Source: Lysinibacillus pakistanensis (lineage in GTDB: Bacteria > Bacillota > Bacilli > Bacillales_A > Planococcaceae). Taken from it: a DNA stretch of 64,000 bases. Position numbers and translations under genes: made by a program. The notes below the pieces were generated by a model, which had not been told where the DNA came from, made no database searches, and saw only the letters and a program-made list of their open reading frames with translations. The number at the start of each line of letters is the position of its first letter. Position 1 is the stretch's first letter. Location of the stretch: positions 124,001 to 188,000 of the forward strand of contig BBDJ01000002.1 of NCBI GenBank assembly GCA_001312325.1, in the 5' to 3' direction. This document shows, piece after piece, positions 61,443 through 64,000 of the stretch.

Positions 61443-62433
61443 CTTTAGAATTGTTTTATTTAGTTGCTATTTTAGTAGAGAATTCTATAAATAATGATGT
61501 TCTACCGTCATTCTTGATTCCTCAACTCTATACACAAGGCCGCCCAGGTACTCATTTATTTTAAGTCTGGGCTTGCTTTTGTTGTCGCGAAAGCGCTGCA
61601 TTCATATTCATTTCAAACCATATTCTATTAAGTACAAGTAGCCTTCTATTAAGCACAAATACTAGTCAATCATGCACATTTTCTCGTCAATTCAGCAATC
61701 CTCCCCTCAAAACAAAGATTTCATTATGTATTCGACAAAAACCCCCAACATAACGCAAGGATTTGAAAATTCTATTACTTTGGAACGGAAATGAGATAGA
61801 TATTTACTCAGATAATCTTAAGTTTGGAACCTAATGTTAGCAACAGATGAAGTACAGGAGTATTAGTTTCAAAATTTACGGCGGCAATAGATATGTATTC
61901 CAAGATAAATATAATGTGATATTTGTAATATCCTATGCGGGGAATTATGACAAACAAAGTAAAAATGGCCAATGAAAGATCCTATATCATAACAGATGAT
62001 ACAGAGTTATGTCTTAAGTTGATTTAGTGTATTATAGCGGAAATGCTAATTTTTTTATTAATTCTGTTACATCGAAGGGGATTTCTGGTGATTTTGATAT
62101 GGCTGTTAATGAACAAGTACATAGCAATTTTAAAGTTTTTTTGAAATTTTTAACTTAATTTTAACTTTGGACATGTAATGTTAAAGAAACTGGATTTATA
62201 TAGGGGTAATGATGAAAAAATTAGTTAGTGCATGGTCAATAGGCGGTTTGTTAAACAGATTAAATAATAGAGCTTGTCCCAGTATAAACAACTCAGTTAG
62301 CAATTAAACTACAGTAATATTCTGTATATAAGACGACTAACCCTAAATGAATATATTGTAGAGAAGTTTTTTTATAGGAATAGCGTGGTTCTAAGTCACT
62401 TGATTACAGATATGGGAGGATTAAAGTAGGGAT
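61443..62433. other. Nearly 1 kb without an intact gene; decayed coding sequence
   Basis: A hairpin with GCCCAG/CTGGGC (61545-61572, then TTGCTTTTG) may terminate the oxidase gene. Around 61947-62160 two short frames (ATGACAAACAAAGTAAAAA at 61947, and GNANFFINSVTSKGISGDFD near 62040-62100) look like remains of one broken gene of unknown family. The rest shows nothing I can support. Confidence 0.4.
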
Positions 62434-62623
62434 ATGAATCAGTGGAGTAATATGGAAACCGCATTGTACACTTCTATTTTTACTGTTTTTCTTGGTATAA
62501 TATTTTATTTTAAATTGTGGTGGGATGGGCCAGGTGTGAGCTGGTCATTTACCAAGAAGTTTTTTTTGTATTTTGATCATTGTAGTGTGTATTGTCGGTG
62601 TTTGTGCTTATTTTATGAGCTAA
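62434..62623 (+). CDS. Small hypothetical membrane protein (frameshifted)
   Basis: Start ATG 62434. MNQWSNMETALYTSIFTVFL begins a first helix (about residues 8-28); a DGPGVSWSFTKK loop follows. After a slip in the T8 run near 62561-62568 and a missing base at 62576, a second helix reads IIVVCIVGVCAYFMS. About 63 residues, two helices. No family recognised. Confidence 0.45.
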
Positions 62624-62743
62624 ATGTAAGGATAGGTTGAGTTGGCAAATGACAGAAAAATAACCCGATATTTGAAATTAATACAATTTTTTTGTTTAAA
62701 TTCTATGTAATATATAGAACCGTATTAAAAGGAGTAATAAAAA

Positions 62744-63163
62744 ATGAGATTATGGCATGTGGATTTATTAAAGTATCTACCAAAAGGACAACTACTTTCA
62801 CAATGGAGAGAATTAAATAGTATATTTGCCAAAGAAGATAAACATATATTAATTAATTATATATACGAATATTCTAAAAATGATTTGTATGTATATACAG
62901 AAAAAGTAATTGAAGAAATGAAAAAACGTTGTTATCAAATTAGATCATATGAAAAAATGAATAAATACTTTGAAAATTTAGAGTCAGTTAAGCATGTTAA
63001 ACCTTTTAAAAATCATCATGACAATGAATATCTTCAAATTTGCTATTACAATCTAAAGGAAAAATTTATACGGGGTCAAAAAGATTTTGAAGAGGAAATG
63101 TATAATAATTTATGTTGGTATGTAAATGACATACTTAAGAACAGTATCGATGGTTTTAAATAG
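62744..63163 (+). CDS. Pyrimidine-dimer DNA glycosylase (T4 endonuclease V)-like protein
   Basis: 139 residues, intact, start after AAAAGGAG. MRLWHVDLLKYLPKGQLLSQWRELNSIF matches the start of the Pyr_excise/TIGR02328 group, in which a conserved H and the QW-RE segment form the DNA-binding/active-site helix. DKHILINYIYEY and VIEEMKKRCYQI continue the pattern. The C-terminal third is unfamiliar. Family members excise UV-induced pyrimidine dimers. The assignment rests on the N-terminal 75 residues, so activity is uncertain. Confidence 0.6.
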   Translation: MRLWHVDLLKYLPKGQLLSQWRELNSIFAKEDKHILINYIYEYSKNDLYVYTEKVIEEMKKRCYQIRSYEKMNKYFENLESVKHVKPFKNHHDNEYLQICYYNLKEKFIRGQKDFEEEMYNNLCWYVNDILKNSIDGFK

Positions 63164-63468
63164 ATTTCTCTTCAAAAGTTAGTGTCTTTTTCACATGTTA
63201 TTGCGATTGTTGTTAAGATTTTTAGTATAACATATACTGGGATATGCGCCAAAGAATTCCGTTATAAGATTATTTAATACTTGTAGAAAAGATAATCTTA
63301 ATTCTGGCTAAAACCTTAAAAAGCAAATTAGAATATTTGTATTTTTATAACCCTAATTTACTAAGAAATATAGTTGGAGTTTTTATAAAAAAATACTTAA
63401 AAACTTCCGATATTCACATTATATTATAAATAGTTAAAGCGATAGCACGTATGTGGAGGTGTTGAAAA
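63164..63468. other. Intergenic stretch, nothing recognised
   Basis: AT-rich; GGAGG just before 63469 serves the last gene. No hairpin with a T tail stands out. Confidence 0.35.
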
Positions 63469-63961
63469 ATGGGGATGATCGGCTATTACATTGCTTTGCC
63501 AGAAGAAGAAATCCAGCAGCTTGCGGCCAGAACCAAAATGCTAGAGGACATGGACCCCTATAACAGAGAAAATCTTGATATTGATAAATCATGGCAGGCG
63601 CTTTATTACTTACTCTGCGAAGATATTTGCGATGGCGAGCCACCTCTTGGTTATGTCGTTCCAATGGATCAGGCTAACTACTTGGAAATTGGAGATATTG
63701 GTGCCTTTTATTTAACTCACCGACAAATTTGTGAAGCCTATCAAGCCATTGAGGCGATGACACGAGATGAGCTTCTAGCTAAATACAACTATAATAAGAT
63801 GCTTGAGGAGGATATCTATCCTCTCTACAGCGACGGTGAAGAGAAAGATGGAGAAGCAGAACAGTTTTTTTGACTATCTATACAGTTATTTTAAAGATAT
63901 TCGCAAGTTCTTTGCTGAAACCATATCCGAAGGCAAAGGACTAGTATTCTGTATTTCATAA
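63469..63961 (+). CDS. YfbM-like DUF1877 protein (frameshifted at the end)
   Basis: Start after GGAGGTG. MGMIGYYIALPEEEIQQL and LDIDKSWQALYYLL are the DUF1877 signature; GEPPLGYVVP and YLTHRQICEAYQAI continue it. A slip in the T7 run near 63865-63871 replaces the early stop with DYLYSYFKDIRKFFAETI and a stop at 63959-63961. About 163 residues, normal for the family. Function unknown; such proteins occur near toxin-immunity genes, but none is seen here. Confidence 0.75.
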
Positions 63962-64000
63962 TACCTATGCATACTACAAAGTCTGGCACCGAATAACGTA

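Noticed and set aside
61620..61700. Possible CRISPR-like or tandem repeats (CTATTAAGYACAA occurring twice)
   Set aside because: Only two imperfect copies with unequal context; not an array.

Overview
The window is AT-rich DNA of a Gram-positive, spore-forming Bacillales bacterium. The best fit is a Lysinibacillus-like member of the Bacillaceae/Planococcaceae. This rests on a Spo0A-type DNA-binding domain, an MrfA helicase relic, a YfiT-type bacillithiol transferase, YwhD, YqeB, a YobU/YobV-like pair, strong GGAGG-type ribosome-binding sites, and TTG/GTG starts. The genus is an inference. There is no rRNA, tRNA, CRISPR array or complete insertion sequence. The content is accessory: regulators, two-component systems, ABC and MFS efflux pumps, acetyltransferases and antibiotic-resistance-type genes.

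One property colours every call. More than forty genes are broken by single-base frameshifts, and nearly all breaks sit in runs of six to eight A or T. Both frames around each break keep family motifs. This is the signature of uncorrected homopolymer errors in a long-read assembly, so I treat these as single genes and give the break points. Clear exceptions are an in-frame TAA in the fusB-like gene and real truncations of an IS3 element, mrfA and an IS200 element.

Layout. 1-2.2 kb: end of an alpha/beta hydrolase, an IS3 remnant abutting the 3' end of mrfA, and a Spo0A DNA-binding domain without its receiver. 2.4-8.4 kb: Nudix and HAD hydrolases, a TauE/LysR divergent pair, a CoA-transferase and a YfiT protein. 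8.5-13.6 kb (minus): a LanFEG-type peptide-export ABC transporter, YxeA and a two-component system, with no bacteriocin genes. 14-18.2 kb: acetyltransferase, hydrolase, FAD oxidoreductase, ferredoxin, YwhD. 18.7-21.8 kb: a seven-TM hybrid kinase whose paralogue lies at 56-59 kb. 21.9-24.4 kb: a TetR gene, a tyrosine phosphatase and a hydrolase linked by three matching operator-like repeats. 24.9-28 kb: TetR/MFS efflux and a FusB-like EF-G-binding protein. 28.3-31.2 kb: OhrR/Ohr, nitroreductase, AhpD-like protein, Lrp regulator.

The most striking region is 31.4-34.2 kb. A Cfr-type 23S rRNA A2503 methyltransferase, with its five functional cysteines at the canonical positions 105, 112, 116, 119 and 338, sits behind a leader ORF and a terminator. 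It is followed by a second ribosomal protein L3 gene, far from any S10 operon, whose loop facing the peptidyl-transferase centre is altered and lengthened, and then by a SurA-N-like helical protein. The three look like one transcription unit that modifies both the RNA and the protein side of the PhLOPSA/pleuromutilin site. An IS200/IS605 remnant follows directly.

34.6-39.3 kb: a BltD-like acetyltransferase, then a GC-richer block with a CPBP protease and a ComP/ComA-like pair carrying a PDZ-like domain. 39.5-41.7 kb: a drug-efflux ABC operon with a double-HTH MerR regulator. 42-47 kb: a two-component system plus an FtsX-type ABC transporter. 47.3-55.6 kb: DHFR-like, TetR, acetyltransferase, deaminase, YobU/YobV, YqeB, beta-lactamase-fold protein and an ANT(9)-type spectinomycin nucleotidyltransferase. 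56-64 kb: second hybrid kinase, VTT-domain membrane protein, copper-oxidase lipoprotein, and small genes including a T4 endonuclease V-like protein.
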